This document shows, piece after piece, positions 26,645-37,302 of a stretch of DNA of 64,000 bases. The notes under the pieces were generated by a model. That model worked only from the letters and a program-made list of their open reading frames with translations. It was not told the origin of the DNA and ran no database searches. Numbering within the stretch: the stretch's first letter is position 1; every line of letters begins with the position of its first letter. Source of the DNA: Mesorhizobium sp. LMG 17147 (GTDB lineage: Bacteria; Pseudomonadota; Alphaproteobacteria; Rhizobiales; Rhizobiaceae); assembly GCF_024297145.1 (NCBI RefSeq), contig NZ_JANCTC010000006.1:248001-312000 (forward strand), given 5' to 3'. Made by a program: the position numbers and the translations under genes.

Positions 26645-27859
26645 ATGACCAACGAGTTGGGCGACATCGGATTCGGCTATCGGCCGCGCGCGGCCTATGC
26701 CAGCGACCCGGCGAAGTCGCGCGGGCGGCTGTTCGACGAGGTGGAAAGCCCGACGCGCACGCCATTCCAGCGCGACCGCGACCGCATCATCCATTCGACG
26801 GCGTTCCGCCGGCTGAAGCACAAGACGCAAGTGTTCGTCGCGCACGAAGGCGACCATTACCGCACGAGGCTGACGCATTCGATCGAGGTCGCGCAAATCG
26901 CACGCGCTCTGGCGCGGGCACTGCGCGGCGACGAGGACCTGGCCGAGGCGGTGGCCCTGGTGCACGACTTCGGCCACACGCCCTTCGGCCATACCGGCGA
27001 GGACGCGCTGAATGAGAAGATGGCCGCCTGGGGCGGCTTCGACCACAATGCGCAGTCGCTGCGCGTGGTGACGCGGCTGGAGCGGCGCTATGCCGAGTTC
27101 GATGGGCTGAACCTCACCTGGGAAACGCTGGAGGGGCTGGTCAAGCACAATGGCCCGCTGACCGATGCCAAGGGCAAAGGGCTGAAGGGGCCGGTGCCGC
27201 AGGCGATCCGCGACTATTCCGAACTGCACGACCTCGAGCTCGACCGCTTCGCCGGTATCGAGGCGCAGTGCGCGGCGATTGCCGACGACATCGCCTACAA
27301 CACCCACGACATCGATGACGGCTTGAGGGCAGGGCTGTTGACGCTCGATATGCTGGAGGGCGTTTCGCTGCCGGGGTCGATCCTCAAGGGCGTGCGTCAG
27401 CGCTATCCGGCGCTCGATGACGTACGCACCGGCCACGAGCTGATGCGCCGGCAGATCACCATCATGGTCGAGGACGTGATCGTCTCGACGACGGCCAATC
27501 TGGCGCGCATCAAGCCTGACAGCGCCGAAGCGGTGAGGGCGGCCGGCGAGACGATGGTGAGCTTCTCCGCCGAAACAGCCGTATCGGAAAAGGAGCTGAA
27601 GGCCTTTCTTTACAAGCATCTCTACCGGCACGCGGACGTCATGCGGGTGCGCGCCGAGGCCGACCAGATCGTCAGGGACCTGTTCGACGTCTATTTCGCC
27701 GATCCGCGCGCCATGCCGGATGGCTGGCGCGAAGGGCTCGACCGGGCAGAGGACCGCGTCAAGGCGCGCAGTGTTGCCGATTTCCTGGCCGGCATGACGG
27801 ACACTTATGCGCTCAAGGAACACCGGCGTTTGTTTGACCATACGCCGGATTTGAGCTAG
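26645..27859 (+). CDS. dgt: dNTP triphosphohydrolase (Dgt family)
   Basis: A 404-residue HD-domain enzyme that removes triphosphate from dGTP and related dNTPs. HD motif residues are H78 ([10 protein letters not shown]) and H107-D108 ([15 protein letters not shown]), with the later [20 protein letters not shown] helix carrying the fourth ligand. The start at 26645 ([10 protein letters not shown]) lies just downstream of the divergent erpA; alphaproteobacterial homologs begin with the same GFG.xxRA.YA phrase. argS follows within 61 bases. Confidence 0.94.
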   Translation: MTNELGDIGFGYRPRAAYASDPAKSRGRLFDEVESPTRTPFQRDRDRIIHSTAFRRLKHKTQVFVAHEGDHYRTRLTHSIEVAQIARALARALRGDEDLAEAVALVHDFGHTPFGHTGEDALNEKMAAWGGFDHNAQSLRVVTRLERRYAEFDGLNLTWETLEGLVKHNGPLTDAKGKGLKGPVPQAIRDYSELHDLELDRFAGIEAQCAAIADDIAYNTHDIDDGLRAGLLTLDMLEGVSLPGSILKGVRQRYPALDDVRTGHELMRRQITIMVEDVIVSTTANLARIKPDSAEAVRAAGETMVSFSAETAVSEKELKAFLYKHLYRHADVMRVRAEADQIVRDLFDVYFADPRAMPDGWREGLDRAEDRVKARSVADFLAGMTDTYALKEHRRLFDHTPDLS

Positions 27860-27920
27860 GGCGGGCTCGATTTTGCCGGCCAGCGAGCCGGACCCCTGCA
27901 AAACCGTCAGAGCCACAGCA

Positions 27921-29678
27921 ATGAACATCTTCGCCGATTTCAACGCGCGAATCATAAAGGCCGTCGAAGCGCTTGATTTGAAAGACAAGGATGGCGCGTC
28001 GCCGGACCTGTCGCGCATCGCTGTCGAGCCGCCGCGCGATGCCAGCCATGGCGACCTCGCGACCAACGCTGCCATGGTGTTGGCCAAGCCGACCGGCCAG
28101 AATCCGCGCGCGCTGGCAGAAAGGCTGGCTGAGGCGCTGCGCGCCGACGAGGATATCGCGGCCGCCGAGATCGCCGGCCCGGGCTTCGTCAATCTCAGGC
28201 TCAAGGACGGCTTCTGGCAGGCGCATCTGACGGCGCTGCTCGGCGAAGGCCGCAATTACGGCCGCTCGACGATCGGCGGCGGCAAGAAAACCAATGTCGA
28301 ATATGTCTCGGCCAACCCGACCGGGCCGATGCATGTCGGCCATTGCCGGGGTGCCGTGGTCGGCGACGCGCTCGCCAATCTGATGGCCTTCGCCGGTTAC
28401 GACGTGACCAAGGAATATGTCATCAACGATGCCGGTTCGCAGATCGACGTGCTCGGACGCTCGGTCATGCTGCGCTACCGCGAGGCGCTTGGCGATGAGA
28501 TCGGCGACATTCCGGCCGGGCTTTATCCAGGCGACTATCTGATCCCCGTTGGTCAAGCGCTGGCCAGCGAATTCGGCCGCTCCCTGCTGCAGATGCCGGA
28601 CGAGGAGGCGCTTGCCATCGTCAAGGACAGGACGATCGATGCGATGATGACGATGATCCGCGAGGATCTGGCGCTGCTCAACGTGCATCACGACGTCTTC
28701 TTCTCCGAGCGGACGCTGCATGCCAACAATGCGAAGAAGATCCGCTCGGCGATCAACGACCTGACGCTGAAGGGCCACATCTACAAGGGCAAGCTGCCGC
28801 CGCCCAAAGGCGAGAAGCCGGACGACTGGGAGGACCGCGAGCAGACGCTGTTCCGCTCGACCGCAGTCGGCGACGACATGGATCGGGCGCTGGTCAAGTC
28901 GGACGGCACCTTCACCTATTTCGCCGCCGATGTCGCCTACCTCAAGGACAAGGTCGATCGCGGCTTCGTCGATCTGATCTATGTGCTTGGTGCCGACCAT
29001 GGCGGCTATGTGAAACGGCTGGAAGCGCTTGCCCGGGCGATTGCCGGCGACGAGGTCAAGCTTACCGTGCTGCTTTGCCAGCTGGTGAGGCTGTTTCGCG
29101 CCGGCGAGCCGGTTCGCATGTCGAAGCGGTCGGGCGAGTTCGTGACCTTGCGCGAAGTGGTCGAGGAGGTCGGCCGCGACCCGATCCGCTTCATGATGCT
29201 CTATCGCAAGAACGACGCGCCGCTCGACTTCGACTTCGCCAAGGTGACCGAGCAGTCGAAGGATAATCCCGTATTCTACGTGCAGTATGCCTCGGCGCGC
29301 TGCCATTCGGTGTTCCGGCAGGCGAGCGAGCAATTGGGCGAGGCCATGTTCGACCGCAACCAGCTGGCCGCCGAAGTGGCTTTGCTGACCGACGAGGGTG
29401 AGATCGGCCTGATCAGGAAGCTCGCCGAATATCCTCGGCTGATCGAAGCCGCGGCCCTCGCGCTCGAGCCCCACCGGCTGGCATTTTACCTCTATGAACT
29501 CGCTTCCAGCTTCCACGGACACTGGAACCGGGGCACCGACAATCCCGACTTACGTTTTGTTAAGGTTAACGACCGACAATTGACGTATGCCAGACTAGGG
29601 CTGGTGCAGGCTGTTTCGGACGTTTTGACGTCCGGCCTGACGCTGATCGGAGCCAATGCGCCCACCGAAATGCGTTAG
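27921..29678 (+). CDS. argS: arginine--tRNA ligase
   Basis: A 585-residue class I synthetase. It has the ArgS-specific N-terminal domain (Add-1, residues 1-110), the HIGH motif as HVGH (138-141) in [23 protein letters not shown] in the KMSK position, and a DALR anticodon-binding C-terminus ([17 protein letters not shown]). The start at 27921 has the expected [11 protein letters not shown] beginning. It comes directly after dgt and before the SPOR gene, the order common in Rhizobiales. Confidence 0.96.
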   Translation: MNIFADFNARIIKAVEALDLKDKDGASPDLSRIAVEPPRDASHGDLATNAAMVLAKPTGQNPRALAERLAEALRADEDIAAAEIAGPGFVNLRLKDGFWQAHLTALLGEGRNYGRSTIGGGKKTNVEYVSANPTGPMHVGHCRGAVVGDALANLMAFAGYDVTKEYVINDAGSQIDVLGRSVMLRYREALGDEIGDIPAGLYPGDYLIPVGQALASEFGRSLLQMPDEEALAIVKDRTIDAMMTMIREDLALLNVHHDVFFSERTLHANNAKKIRSAINDLTLKGHIYKGKLPPPKGEKPDDWEDREQTLFRSTAVGDDMDRALVKSDGTFTYFAADVAYLKDKVDRGFVDLIYVLGADHGGYVKRLEALARAIAGDEVKLTVLLCQLVRLFRAGEPVRMSKRSGEFVTLREVVEEVGRDPIRFMMLYRKNDAPLDFDFAKVTEQSKDNPVFYVQYASARCHSVFRQASEQLGEAMFDRNQLAAEVALLTDEGEIGLIRKLAEYPRLIEAAALALEPHRLAFYLYELASSFHGHWNRGTDNPDLRFVKVNDRQLTYARLGLVQAVSDVLTSGLTLIGANAPTEMR

Positions 29679-29781
29679 GTTTGAGTAAAAAACCTGTCAC
29701 CTTTTGCCCACATTGCGCTGGTAAGGGCCAACCCTACGCGACGTCCATGGCGTCCGAATGAGTGCGAGTTCGGGAACAATA

Positions 29782-32700
29782 ATGGCAGACAGAACCCAGC
29801 TGAGAGCAGCCGACCACAACGACATCGCCAACGATGATCCGTTCGCGGAACTGACCAGGATCATGGGGTTCGACCCGCGCCAGCCGGTCAAACCGCAAAC
29901 GCCGGCCCAGCCGAAAACCGCTGCCGCCGAACCGTCGGTGGACGAGGGCGATTTCGAGATCGATCTCGAGAAGGAGTTGATGGGCGAATTCGGCGCCGAC
30001 GCCAATCATAATGCTTCCCCTGCCAAGCTTCGCGAGCCGACACCCGAACCGGCCGCCGCCGACGAAATGGAGGACGCGCTTGCCGCCTCGTTCGAACAGG
30101 ATTTCGCGTTCGACGGCAGTGCGGTGGATGATGGTGCTGCTGTTGCGGCCGCTCCTGTTGCCGCCGACGAAATTGCCTCCGGCGAAAGGGCGTTCGCTCC
30201 CGCTGTCGAGCCGGAGTTCGATGAAGAGTTCGATAACGCCGTCGCCGGCTCGCTCGAAGACGTGTCGCCGTTCGAGGACGACCTTTCGAGTGACGACGAA
30301 CTTGCCGCCTCGCTCGACCAGGATTTTCGGCTCGACGACGATGTGACCGGCGAGGACGAACCCAGGGCCGCGGCCGAGGCGATCGAGCTGGTCGACGAGC
30401 CCGCCTTCGACAACGAGTTCGACGACGCCGTGGCAAGCTCGCTCGAAGACGAACTAATGCTCGAAGAGCATGAGCCGATGGAGCAGGCGGTCGCCGCTGA
30501 AACGGCGGCGCAAGCGGCCGCGCCTGCGTTCGATGACGAGTTCGACGATGCGGTTGCAAGCTCGCTCGAAGACGAGCTGATGTTCGACGAGCAGGAGCCG
30601 GCTGATAACGCCGCCCCGGTATCGCCGGTTGAGGCGGCCGATGAGAATTTTGCCGGCCATGCCGATGATGATGTCGACATGGACTTCGACGTTCGTGCGA
30701 ACGAGCCTGCCGAAATCGAAGAACCAGAGTTTATCGAAGAGCTGTCGATCGAAGAGCCAGAGGCCGCCCGGCTTTCCGGCACGGCCGCTGAAGCGGCGCT
30801 CGACGACGATTTCGATCTGAGCTTCGACGATGCGCCTGCCGAGCACGCCGAACAGCCGGTAGCGCAGGTCGTTGCAGCCGAACCAGCGGCCCCGGCCGCC
30901 GCTGTCGTCCCAACGGCCCCAGTGGCTGAGGAACGCAGCCTGGAGGACGAACTGAACGCGCTGTTGGGTGCGATGAGCACACGGCCGGCACAAGCGGTCA
31001 ACGAACCTCAGACAAGCCAGCAGCCTGCCCAGCAGCCTGCCCAGAAGCCCGTGATGGCTGTTCAGCAGCCCATCGCGCCGGTAATTCAGAAGCCCGCAGT
31101 GGCTGCTGAACTGCCAATGGCGGCGGTCAAAGACGTCGCCAACGACCCGGTGCATGCTGTCGACGAGCTGGATTGGGAACTCGACGAGCACGAGCCCGCT
31201 GAGCCGCAGCAGTCCAGTGCCGCCGATGACGCCGATCTTGGCAGTGTCCTCCTCGATGAGCTTGAAGGCGAGGATTTCGGTGTTGAAGCCGCTACCGGAC
31301 CTGCGGGTGATTTAGACAACGATGCGCTCGACGCCGACTTCGCCAGGAACATCGGCCTGGATCATGACTCGGCCGACAAGAGTGCGGCAGCTGCTGCCGA
31401 AGAAGACCCGCTCGATGCGCTGAACTGGCTGACGACACGCGCCACGCCGCCCGAGCCGGCCCGCTCGTGGAGCCGCGTGACGCCGGTCGCACAGCCTCAA
31501 CCCGCTTTTGCAAGCCAGCCGGTGGCTTCGGCGCGTCCGGCACCACCACCGCAACCGGCTGCAACGCCATCCTATCGGGCCGCACCGGTCGAAGAGAGGC
31601 CGTCCTATGAAGGCCAGGTATCCCGTGAAGATAGGTCATCCTATGAAGATCGGCCCGCCTACATGGAAGCTGCGCCAAGCTCGCATCAACAGCCTTCCGC
31701 CTATGACGAGATGCCCGATGTCGAGACGGTCGACGTGCCCGAGCGCGTCGTGGCGCTGGCGGACGATCTCGACATTCCGGAGCTCAACTTCGACGATGAC
31801 GAGCCGGTGGCGCCCGCCTACGACGATCTCGATGCCGATTTTGCCAGCCTTCTCACCGAAATGAATGCCACGGATATAGCGCCGGCCCCGGTGCGCAGTG
31901 CTGGCTATGACGATGAATACGATGCCGGCTTAGCGTCTGGCTACAAGCAAGATCGCGGCGAGACGCGCGCCTATGGCGCAAAGCCTGCGGAAGCCCCTGT
32001 CAGCCCGGCAGCCGCTTCCTATGCGGATGCAGCGGACGGTTTCGATCTGGGCTCGTTGCCCGGCGGCCAGCCGGTTTCGCAAGCCGACGATTTCACCTTC
32101 GATGAGCTCGACTACGATCCCGAACTGGACGAGGAGATGTCGGTTCCCGGCCTCGCCGAACGCGAGGCCGAAAGGCAGCCGCGCAGGCGCGGGCTGCTGA
32201 TAGGTGCGGTGGTCGGCGCCGTTGCGGTCGCCGGAGGCCTTGGCGCCTTTGCGTTGACCCTCGGCGGCAAGAGCGGCGGCGATGCGCCGGTCATCGTCAA
32301 AGCCGACAACAGGCCGATCAAGATCAAGCCGGAAAATCCAGGCGGCACTGTCGTGCCGAACCAGGACAACAAGGTTTATGACGCTGTGGCCAAGGGCGCA
32401 AAGCCCGCCGAGCCGGTTCAGCAGAAGCTGGTCACCAACACCGAAGAGCCTGTGGACCTGAAGGCCAACGAACCGGAGAGCCGCGTCGTCGATCTTTCGC
32501 CCAATGACCCCGATGCCGCGGACGACATCGACGCGCCCGGTACCGTGGCGTCCGATAGCAATGCGTCTGGCACCAACGCGCCTGACACAAATGCGCTTGG
32601 CGCCAATGCGGCTGGCGCTACCGACACCGCCGCCGCGCCGGCGCCGAAGTCCGAGGATCGCATCGCGCAGGTTCTGCAGGAGGTCGACAAGGGTGCCGAG

Positions 32701-33414
32701 ACCGTCGCCGTTGCGCCGCGCAAGGTACGGACCATGGTCGTGAAACCTGACGGCTCGCTGGTGGCGCGCGAAGATCCGGCGCCAGCCGCCCCGCAGATGG
32801 CTGCTGCCGAGCCGGCCGATCCGGCGCCGCAGCACGTGGCTCCGGCCGCCCAGGCGGACGCTGCCGCGCAGACCGGCACCGTGCCCCTGATCGACCAAAT
32901 GACAAGCGACCCGAAGATTGGCGACCCGAAAATTGGCGACCAGCCGAGTGGCGATCAGGCGAGCGGCGATCAGGCCGAAACCTCCAAGCTGAAGCCGGCG
33001 CCCAAGCCCGAGACAAAGGCTGAAGCCCAGCCGTCAGCCAGCAAGCAGTCGGCCACCACCCCGGCCACGGTTCCGGTGGCGCCGCAGCGCCCGTCCGACC
33101 AGCCGGTCGACGTGGTCGGCGAGGTCAAGCCCGATCAGGTTGCTTCCATCGATCCGGCCGCTGCCGGCGCTGGTTCGTGGTCGATACAGATCGCTTCGCA
33201 GCCGACAGTCGAAAGCGCCCAGGCGACTTACCAGGATCTGCAGCGCCGCTACGGCAGCGTGCTTTCCGGCCGCACCGCCAACATCGTCAAGGCCGAGATT
33301 GCCGGCAAGGGCACCTTCTACCGCGTCCGCGTTCCGGCGCAGTCTCGCAACGAGGCGATCAAACTGTGCACCAGCTACAAGGCTGCCGGCGGCAATTGCT
33401 TCGTGTCCCACTAG
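29782..33414 (+). CDS. giant acidic SPOR-domain protein
   Basis: A 1210-residue protein predicted to bind septal peptidoglycan. The first ~800 residues are very acidic and low-complexity, with repeated FD(D/N)EFDDAVASSLED units; a single transmembrane helix follows near 803-828 (LLIGAVVGAVAVAGGLGAFA); then a Pro/Ala-rich linker with DPKIG/SGDQ repeats; and a C-terminal SPOR domain (about 1130-1210, SWSIQIASQPTVESAQATYQ...FYRVRVPAQS). Topology: acidic part in the cytoplasm, SPOR in the periplasm. SPOR domains bind denuded glycan at division sites. It follows argS, as in other Rhizobiales. The start at 29782 gives MADRTQLRAADHND, better than the upstream GTG. Confidence 0.9.
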   Translation: MADRTQLRAADHNDIANDDPFAELTRIMGFDPRQPVKPQTPAQPKTAAAEPSVDEGDFEIDLEKELMGEFGADANHNASPAKLREPTPEPAAADEMEDALAASFEQDFAFDGSAVDDGAAVAAAPVAADEIASGERAFAPAVEPEFDEEFDNAVAGSLEDVSPFEDDLSSDDELAASLDQDFRLDDDVTGEDEPRAAAEAIELVDEPAFDNEFDDAVASSLEDELMLEEHEPMEQAVAAETAAQAAAPAFDDEFDDAVASSLEDELMFDEQEPADNAAPVSPVEAADENFAGHADDDVDMDFDVRANEPAEIEEPEFIEELSIEEPEAARLSGTAAEAALDDDFDLSFDDAPAEHAEQPVAQVVAAEPAAPAAAVVPTAPVAEERSLEDELNALLGAMSTRPAQAVNEPQTSQQPAQQPAQKPVMAVQQPIAPVIQKPAVAAELPMAAVKDVANDPVHAVDELDWELDEHEPAEPQQSSAADDADLGSVLLDELEGEDFGVEAATGPAGDLDNDALDADFARNIGLDHDSADKSAAAAAEEDPLDALNWLTTRATPPEPARSWSRVTPVAQPQPAFASQPVASARPAPPPQPAATPSYRAAPVEERPSYEGQVSREDRSSYEDRPAYMEAAPSSHQQPSAYDEMPDVETVDVPERVVALADDLDIPELNFDDDEPVAPAYDDLDADFASLLTEMNATDIAPAPVRSAGYDDEYDAGLASGYKQDRGETRAYGAKPAEAPVSPAAASYADAADGFDLGSLPGGQPVSQADDFTFDELDYDPELDEEMSVPGLAEREAERQPRRRGLLIGAVVGAVAVAGGLGAFALTLGGKSGGDAPVIVKADNRPIKIKPENPGGTVVPNQDNKVYDAVAKGAKPAEPVQQKLVTNTEEPVDLKANEPESRVVDLSPNDPDAADDIDAPGTVASDSNASGTNAPDTNALGANAAGATDTAAAPAPKSEDRIAQVLQEVDKGAETVAVAPRKVRTMVVKPDGSLVAREDPAPAAPQMAAAEPADPAPQHVAPAAQADAAAQTGTVPLIDQMTSDPKIGDPKIGDQPSGDQASGDQAETSKLKPAPKPETKAEAQPSASKQSATTPATVPVAPQRPSDQPVDVVGEVKPDQVASIDPAAAGAGSWSIQIASQPTVESAQATYQDLQRRYGSVLSGRTANIVKAEIAGKGTFYRVRVPAQSRNEAIKLCTSYKAAGGNCFVSH
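30212..30600 (+). repeat. repeated acidic unit within the SPOR gene
   Basis: Three copies of a ~25-residue unit, FDEEFDNAVAGSLED (30212 onward), FDNEFDDAVASSLEDELML (30404 onward) and FDDEFDDAVASSLEDELMF (30529 onward). The last two are also very similar at the DNA level, so recent duplication or recombination between them is likely. Confidence 0.75.
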
Positions 33415-33432
33415 CGGCACCGAAGCCCCTCG

Positions 33433-33460
33433 AAAAGCCGGCGCCCGCGCCGGCTTTTTT
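33433..33460 (+). terminator. intrinsic terminator after the SPOR gene
   Basis: AAAGCCGGCG / CGCCGGCTTT stem with a short loop followed by TTTTTT, 19 bases after the stop. A canonical Rho-independent terminator. Confidence 0.85.
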
Positions 33461-33532
33461 GCGTGAACGGAAACTTTTGGAGGCAATTGCGGGCGATTCC
33501 CTTTGTCGTCGCGAAGCTCTAAACTGTTCCGC

Positions 33533-34552
33533 ATGACCGAATCAAAATCCATGATCCTCGGCTGCGCCGGGAAATCACTGACCCGCGACGAGATCCGTTT
33601 CTACCGCAACGAATGCCCGTGGGGCTTCATCCTGTTTGCGCGCAATATCGGCGAGACCGAGCAGATCCGCGATCTGGTCGCCGCCATGCGCGACTGCGTC
33701 GGGCGTGCGGACGCGCCGGTATTCATCGACCAGGAGGGCGGCCGCGTGCAGCGCCTGCGGCCGCCGCTTGCGCCGAACTATCCGGCTGCCGGTGCACTCG
33801 GCGCCTTGTGGCGCGACGACCATGACGCCGGCACCCGTGCCGCATGGTTGATGGCGCGGCTGCATGCCTTCGACCTGCTGCGCTACGGCATCACGGCGGA
33901 TTGCCTGCCGGTGCTCGACGTGCCGATCGAGGGCGCCAGCGACGTCATCGGTGCGCGCGCCTATGGCAAGGAGCCGCGCGCCGTCATCGAATTGGGTCGC
34001 GCCGCGGCGGAAGGCCTGATGGCGGGCGGCGTGCTGCCCGTGATGAAGCATATTCCCGGTCATGGAAGGGCCTTCGCCGATACGCATTTCGAACTGCCGA
34101 CCGTCGACGCCTCGATCGGCGACCTGCAGCGGCATGATTTTGCGCCATTCAGGGAGCTCAACCATTTACCGATGGCGATGACGGCGCATGTCGTCTATAG
34201 CGCGATCGACCCGAAGAACCCGGCCACCACATCCGGCAAGGTCATCGAAAAGATCATCCGCGGCGAAATCGGCTTCGACGGTCTGTTGATGAGCGACGAC
34301 ACTTCGATGAAGGCACTTTCTGGGGATTTCCCGTCAAAGGCGGCCGCTATCCTTGCGGCGGGCTGCGATCTGGTCCTTCACTGCAACGGCGTGTTCGAGG
34401 AGATGGCCGGCATTGCATCGCGAACGACCGGGCTTGAAGGCAAGTCGTTTGAGCGCGCGGAGCGGGCGCTGACCTATATCAGGAACCGTGACGTTGCGGA
34501 CGAGACCGAGATTCGGGCCGAATTTGCGAGTTATTTCGACGCGGTAGCCTAG
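33533..34552 (+). CDS. nagZ: beta-N-acetylhexosaminidase
   Basis: A 339-residue glycoside hydrolase family 3 enzyme that removes GlcNAc from muropeptides in cell-wall recycling. It has the NagZ loop KHIPGHG with downstream DTH (His-Asp acid-base pair), the family opening GCAGKSLTRDEI, FIDQEGGRVQRL, and the catalytic nucleophile Asp in GLLMSDDTSMKAL. The ATG at 33533 (MTESKSM) is preferred. scpA follows by 16 bases, so nagZ-scpA-scpB form an operon. Confidence 0.93.
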   Translation: MTESKSMILGCAGKSLTRDEIRFYRNECPWGFILFARNIGETEQIRDLVAAMRDCVGRADAPVFIDQEGGRVQRLRPPLAPNYPAAGALGALWRDDHDAGTRAAWLMARLHAFDLLRYGITADCLPVLDVPIEGASDVIGARAYGKEPRAVIELGRAAAEGLMAGGVLPVMKHIPGHGRAFADTHFELPTVDASIGDLQRHDFAPFRELNHLPMAMTAHVVYSAIDPKNPATTSGKVIEKIIRGEIGFDGLLMSDDTSMKALSGDFPSKAAAILAAGCDLVLHCNGVFEEMAGIASRTTGLEGKSFERAERALTYIRNRDVADETEIRAEFASYFDAVA

Positions 34553-34568
34553 CATCAAAGGAAGCGAA

Positions 34569-35411
34569 GTGGCGGAAGCATTGGACCTGAAGGCCGGCAA
34601 GGCCGCACCGATGGACCGCTTGTGGGCCGAGAATGACGATTCCCGGCTGACCGGCGATCCGGCGTTGGTCGTCGATGTGGCCGGTTTCGAAGGTCCGCTC
34701 GATCTTCTGCTGCATCTTGCCCGCAATCAGAAGGTCGACCTGTCGCGCATCTCGATCCTGGCGCTGGCCGAACAGTATCTGGCGTTCGTCGAGAAGGTGA
34801 GGGCGCTGAGGCTGGAGCTTGCCGCCGACTATCTGGTGATGGCAGCGTGGTTGGCGTTTCTCAAGTCGAAGCTCCTGATCCCCAAGCAGCCCGGCGACGA
34901 AGGCGAAAGCGGCGAGGAACTGGCGGCGGTGCTGCAGTTCCGGCTGAAGCGGCTGGAGGCCATGCGCGACGCGGCGGCACGGCTGGTCAACCGCAACCGG
35001 CTCGGACGCGACGTCTTTGCACGCGGCATGCCGGAGATGGTGATCGTCGAGAAGCGCAATGCCTATTCGGCCTCGCTCTATGACCTGTTGACCGCCTATG
35101 CCCAGCAACGCCAGAAGCAGGCGATCACCAATGTGACGATTGCCAGGCGCGGCGTGTGGTCGCTCAAGGATGCGCGCGACGTGCTGACCAGGCTGATCGG
35201 GTCGCTGCGCGACTGGACGGCGCTCGACAGTTTCCTGGTCGAATATCTGGCCGGCCCGGAAGAGCGGCGCACCGCGGTTGCCAGCTCGTTTGCGGCGACG
35301 CTGGAACTGGTGCGCGAAGGCAAGATGGAAATGCGGCAGGACCAGGTTTTCGCGCCGCTTTATCTGCGCGGCCGCGCCCAGGCCATCAAGATAGTCGAGG
35401 GGACATCATGA
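34569..35411 (+). CDS. scpA: segregation and condensation protein A
   Basis: A 280-residue kleisin partner of SMC. The N-terminal SMC-binding helix is marked by FEGPLDLLLHLARNQKVDLS, followed by ILALAEQYLAFV and LVMAAWLAFLKSKLLIP; the C-terminal winged helix is present. The start is GTG with GGAAGCGA upstream. It overlaps scpB by an ATGA (35408-35411), meaning translational coupling. The SMC-ScpAB complex compacts and segregates the chromosome. Confidence 0.93.
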   Translation: MAEALDLKAGKAAPMDRLWAENDDSRLTGDPALVVDVAGFEGPLDLLLHLARNQKVDLSRISILALAEQYLAFVEKVRALRLELAADYLVMAAWLAFLKSKLLIPKQPGDEGESGEELAAVLQFRLKRLEAMRDAAARLVNRNRLGRDVFARGMPEMVIVEKRNAYSASLYDLLTAYAQQRQKQAITNVTIARRGVWSLKDARDVLTRLIGSLRDWTALDSFLVEYLAGPEERRTAVASSFAATLELVREGKMEMRQDQVFAPLYLRGRAQAIKIVEGTS

Positions 35412-36187
35412 GCGAACGCGCCAACGCTTCGGTCATTCCGTTCAAGGTCGAGGACGACGCCGAGCAAGGCGCGGTCGCCGAGAACCCGGCACAAAATCAG
35501 GGGCAGAATTTGTCGCGGAATCCTGGCGAGCGGCTGCATATGGCGGAGGCCGTACGGATGGCCGAGGCGATCGTATTCGCCAGCGCCGAGCCGGTCAGCG
35601 AAAAACAGCTCACTTCGCGGCTGCCCGACGGCATCAACATTGCCGCGGCAATGGCCGAACTGCAGCAGATCTATGCGCGGCGCGGCGTCAATCTGGTGCG
35701 CGTCGGCGATGCCTGGGCGTTTCGCACCGCCGGCGACCTAGCCTTCCTGATGAGCCGTGACACGGTGCAGCAGCGCAAACTGTCCCGCGCTGCCCTCGAA
35801 GTGCTGGCGATCATCGCCTACCACCAGCCGGTAACGCGCGCCGAGATCGAGGACATCCGCGGCGTCGAAACGTCAAAGGGGACGCTCGACACGCTGATGG
35901 AGACCGAATGGGTGAGGATGCGCGGCCGGCGCCGCACGCCCGGCCGTCCCGTCACCTATGGCACGACCGATATTTTCCTCGACCATTTCGCACTGGAGGA
36001 GATACGCGATCTCCCCGGGATGGAGGAATTGAAGGGTGCGGGGCTGCTGTCCGGCCGTATGCCGTCGAATTTCTCGGTGCCGCTGCCGCCGGCCGACCCC
36101 GATGCGCTCACCGATGACGAGGATCCGCTGACCGATATCGACCTCGAGGAACTCGGTCTTTTGACGCCGCGCGTCACGGAAGATTGA
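35408..36187 (+). CDS. scpB: segregation and condensation protein B
   Basis: A 259-residue ScpB with two winged-helix domains: the start of the conserved core is RMAEAIVFASAEPVSEKQL and the second half has LSRAALEVLAIIAYHQPVTR and DIRGVETSKGTLDTL, TYGTTDIFLDHFAL. The acidic C-terminal extension (about 225-259) is typical for rhizobia. It begins inside the scpA stop (ATGA overlap) and would dimerise to bind ScpA. Confidence 0.93.
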   Translation: MSERANASVIPFKVEDDAEQGAVAENPAQNQGQNLSRNPGERLHMAEAVRMAEAIVFASAEPVSEKQLTSRLPDGINIAAAMAELQQIYARRGVNLVRVGDAWAFRTAGDLAFLMSRDTVQQRKLSRAALEVLAIIAYHQPVTRAEIEDIRGVETSKGTLDTLMETEWVRMRGRRRTPGRPVTYGTTDIFLDHFALEEIRDLPGMEELKGAGLLSGRMPSNFSVPLPPADPDALTDDEDPLTDIDLEELGLLTPRVTED

Positions 36188-36365
36188 GCCGAGCGCCATC
36201 TTAAAGCCACAGGCAGGATGGAACTGCGCCGATTGGTAGCGGGCCGCCGTGCCGAAAGTGCGTGACTTCGGCGACTCATTCATGAACTCTGTCGCAGTTC
36301 TGTTTGAATCCGAACCCGAAAGCGCATAGATCAGCGTCTGGGAAACCGTTCGAGAGAGATTTGCT

Positions 36366-36587
36366 ATGGGTTCATTTTCGATTTGGCACTGGATGATCGT
36401 TCTGGTGATCGTGCTGCTGGTCTTCGGCCGCGGCAAGATCCCCGAGCTGATGGGCGACATGGCCAAAGGCATCAAGAGCTTCAAAAAGGGCATGGCGGAC
36501 GACGAGACTGCTGAGGACAAGCGCACCGTCGAACACCGTGCCGACGAAACCGTTTCGGTACCGAAGGAAAAGGCCAGCAAAGGCTGA
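36366..36587 (+). CDS. tatA: Sec-independent translocase TatA
   Basis: A 73-residue single-span protein: [20 protein letters not shown] then [21 protein letters not shown], the TatA transmembrane helix, FGRGK hinge and amphipathic helix, with a short charged tail. It forms the pore-like oligomer of the Tat pathway for folded proteins. First gene of tatABC; 178 bases separate it from scpB, so its own promoter probably lies there. Confidence 0.95.
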   Translation: MGSFSIWHWMIVLVIVLLVFGRGKIPELMGDMAKGIKSFKKGMADDETAEDKRTVEHRADETVSVPKEKASKG

Positions 36588-36615
36588 GCCCAAACTTTAG
36601 TCGGAACGTATAGCC

Positions 36616-37302
36616 ATGTTCGAAGTCGGCTGGACCGAGATGCTGGTGATCGCGATCGTCATGATCGTGGTCGTCGGGCCCAAGGATTTGCCCAACATGC
36701 TGCGCACCTTCGGTCGCACGACGGCGAAGCTGCGCGCCATGGCTTCCGATTTCCAGCGGCAGTTCAACGACGCGTTGAAGGAAGCCGAACTCGACGACGT
36801 CAAGAAGTCGGTCGATTCGCTGAGAAGTCTCAATCCGGCAGCCGAGATCAGGAAGCAGCTCAATCCATTCGAACAGGCCGCCGCCGACGTCCGTTCCGGC
36901 GTCGATGCCGTGATGAAACCCAAGCCGGCCGTCGATGCCGCCGCTTCGACGGAGCAGGCAGCCGAGCCGCTGAACAACGGCGCAACGACGATGCCGGGCG
37001 TCAGCCCGCCGGAGCCGACGCCGGCCACGCCGATCTTTCCGGCGATGACGGACGAGTCCGTCGTGGCGCCGGCCGTGCAGGCGCAAACGGCTGCGGCGGC
37101 AGTGCCGCAAAAAGCATCTGCGGCAAGGAAGAAGCCGGCGCCCGCGAAAGCCGCGACCGCCGCGCCGGCCAAGCCGGCAAAGACCGCTGCGCCAAAGGCC
37201 GCCGCAAAAGCTGAGCCGAAACCGCAGTCGTCAGCAGCGAAGAAGCCGGCGTCAGCAGCGAAGAAGCCGGCCGCCAGGAAAACGGCGGGAGCCGCCAAGT
37301 GA
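36616..37302 (+). CDS. tatB: Sec-independent translocase TatB
   Basis: A 228-residue protein: MFEVGWTEMLVIAIVMIVVV then GPKDLPNMLRTFGRT, the TatB helix and conserved GPKxLP hinge. The C-terminal half is a long Ala/Lys/Pro-rich disordered tail (about 150-228, AAPAKPAKTAAPKAAAK), longer than in enteric TatB. It binds substrates together with TatC. 28 bases after tatA, and overlapping tatC by 4 bases. Confidence 0.94.
   Translation: MFEVGWTEMLVIAIVMIVVVGPKDLPNMLRTFGRTTAKLRAMASDFQRQFNDALKEAELDDVKKSVDSLRSLNPAAEIRKQLNPFEQAAADVRSGVDAVMKPKPAVDAAASTEQAAEPLNNGATTMPGVSPPEPTPATPIFPAMTDESVVAPAVQAQTAAAAVPQKASAARKKPAPAKAATAAPAKPAKTAAPKAAAKAEPKPQSSAAKKPASAAKKPAARKTAGAAK

Noticed and set aside
27813..29522. 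A 569-residue minus-strand open frame across argS
   Set aside because: Antisense shadow of argS; the plus frame carries all ArgS motifs.
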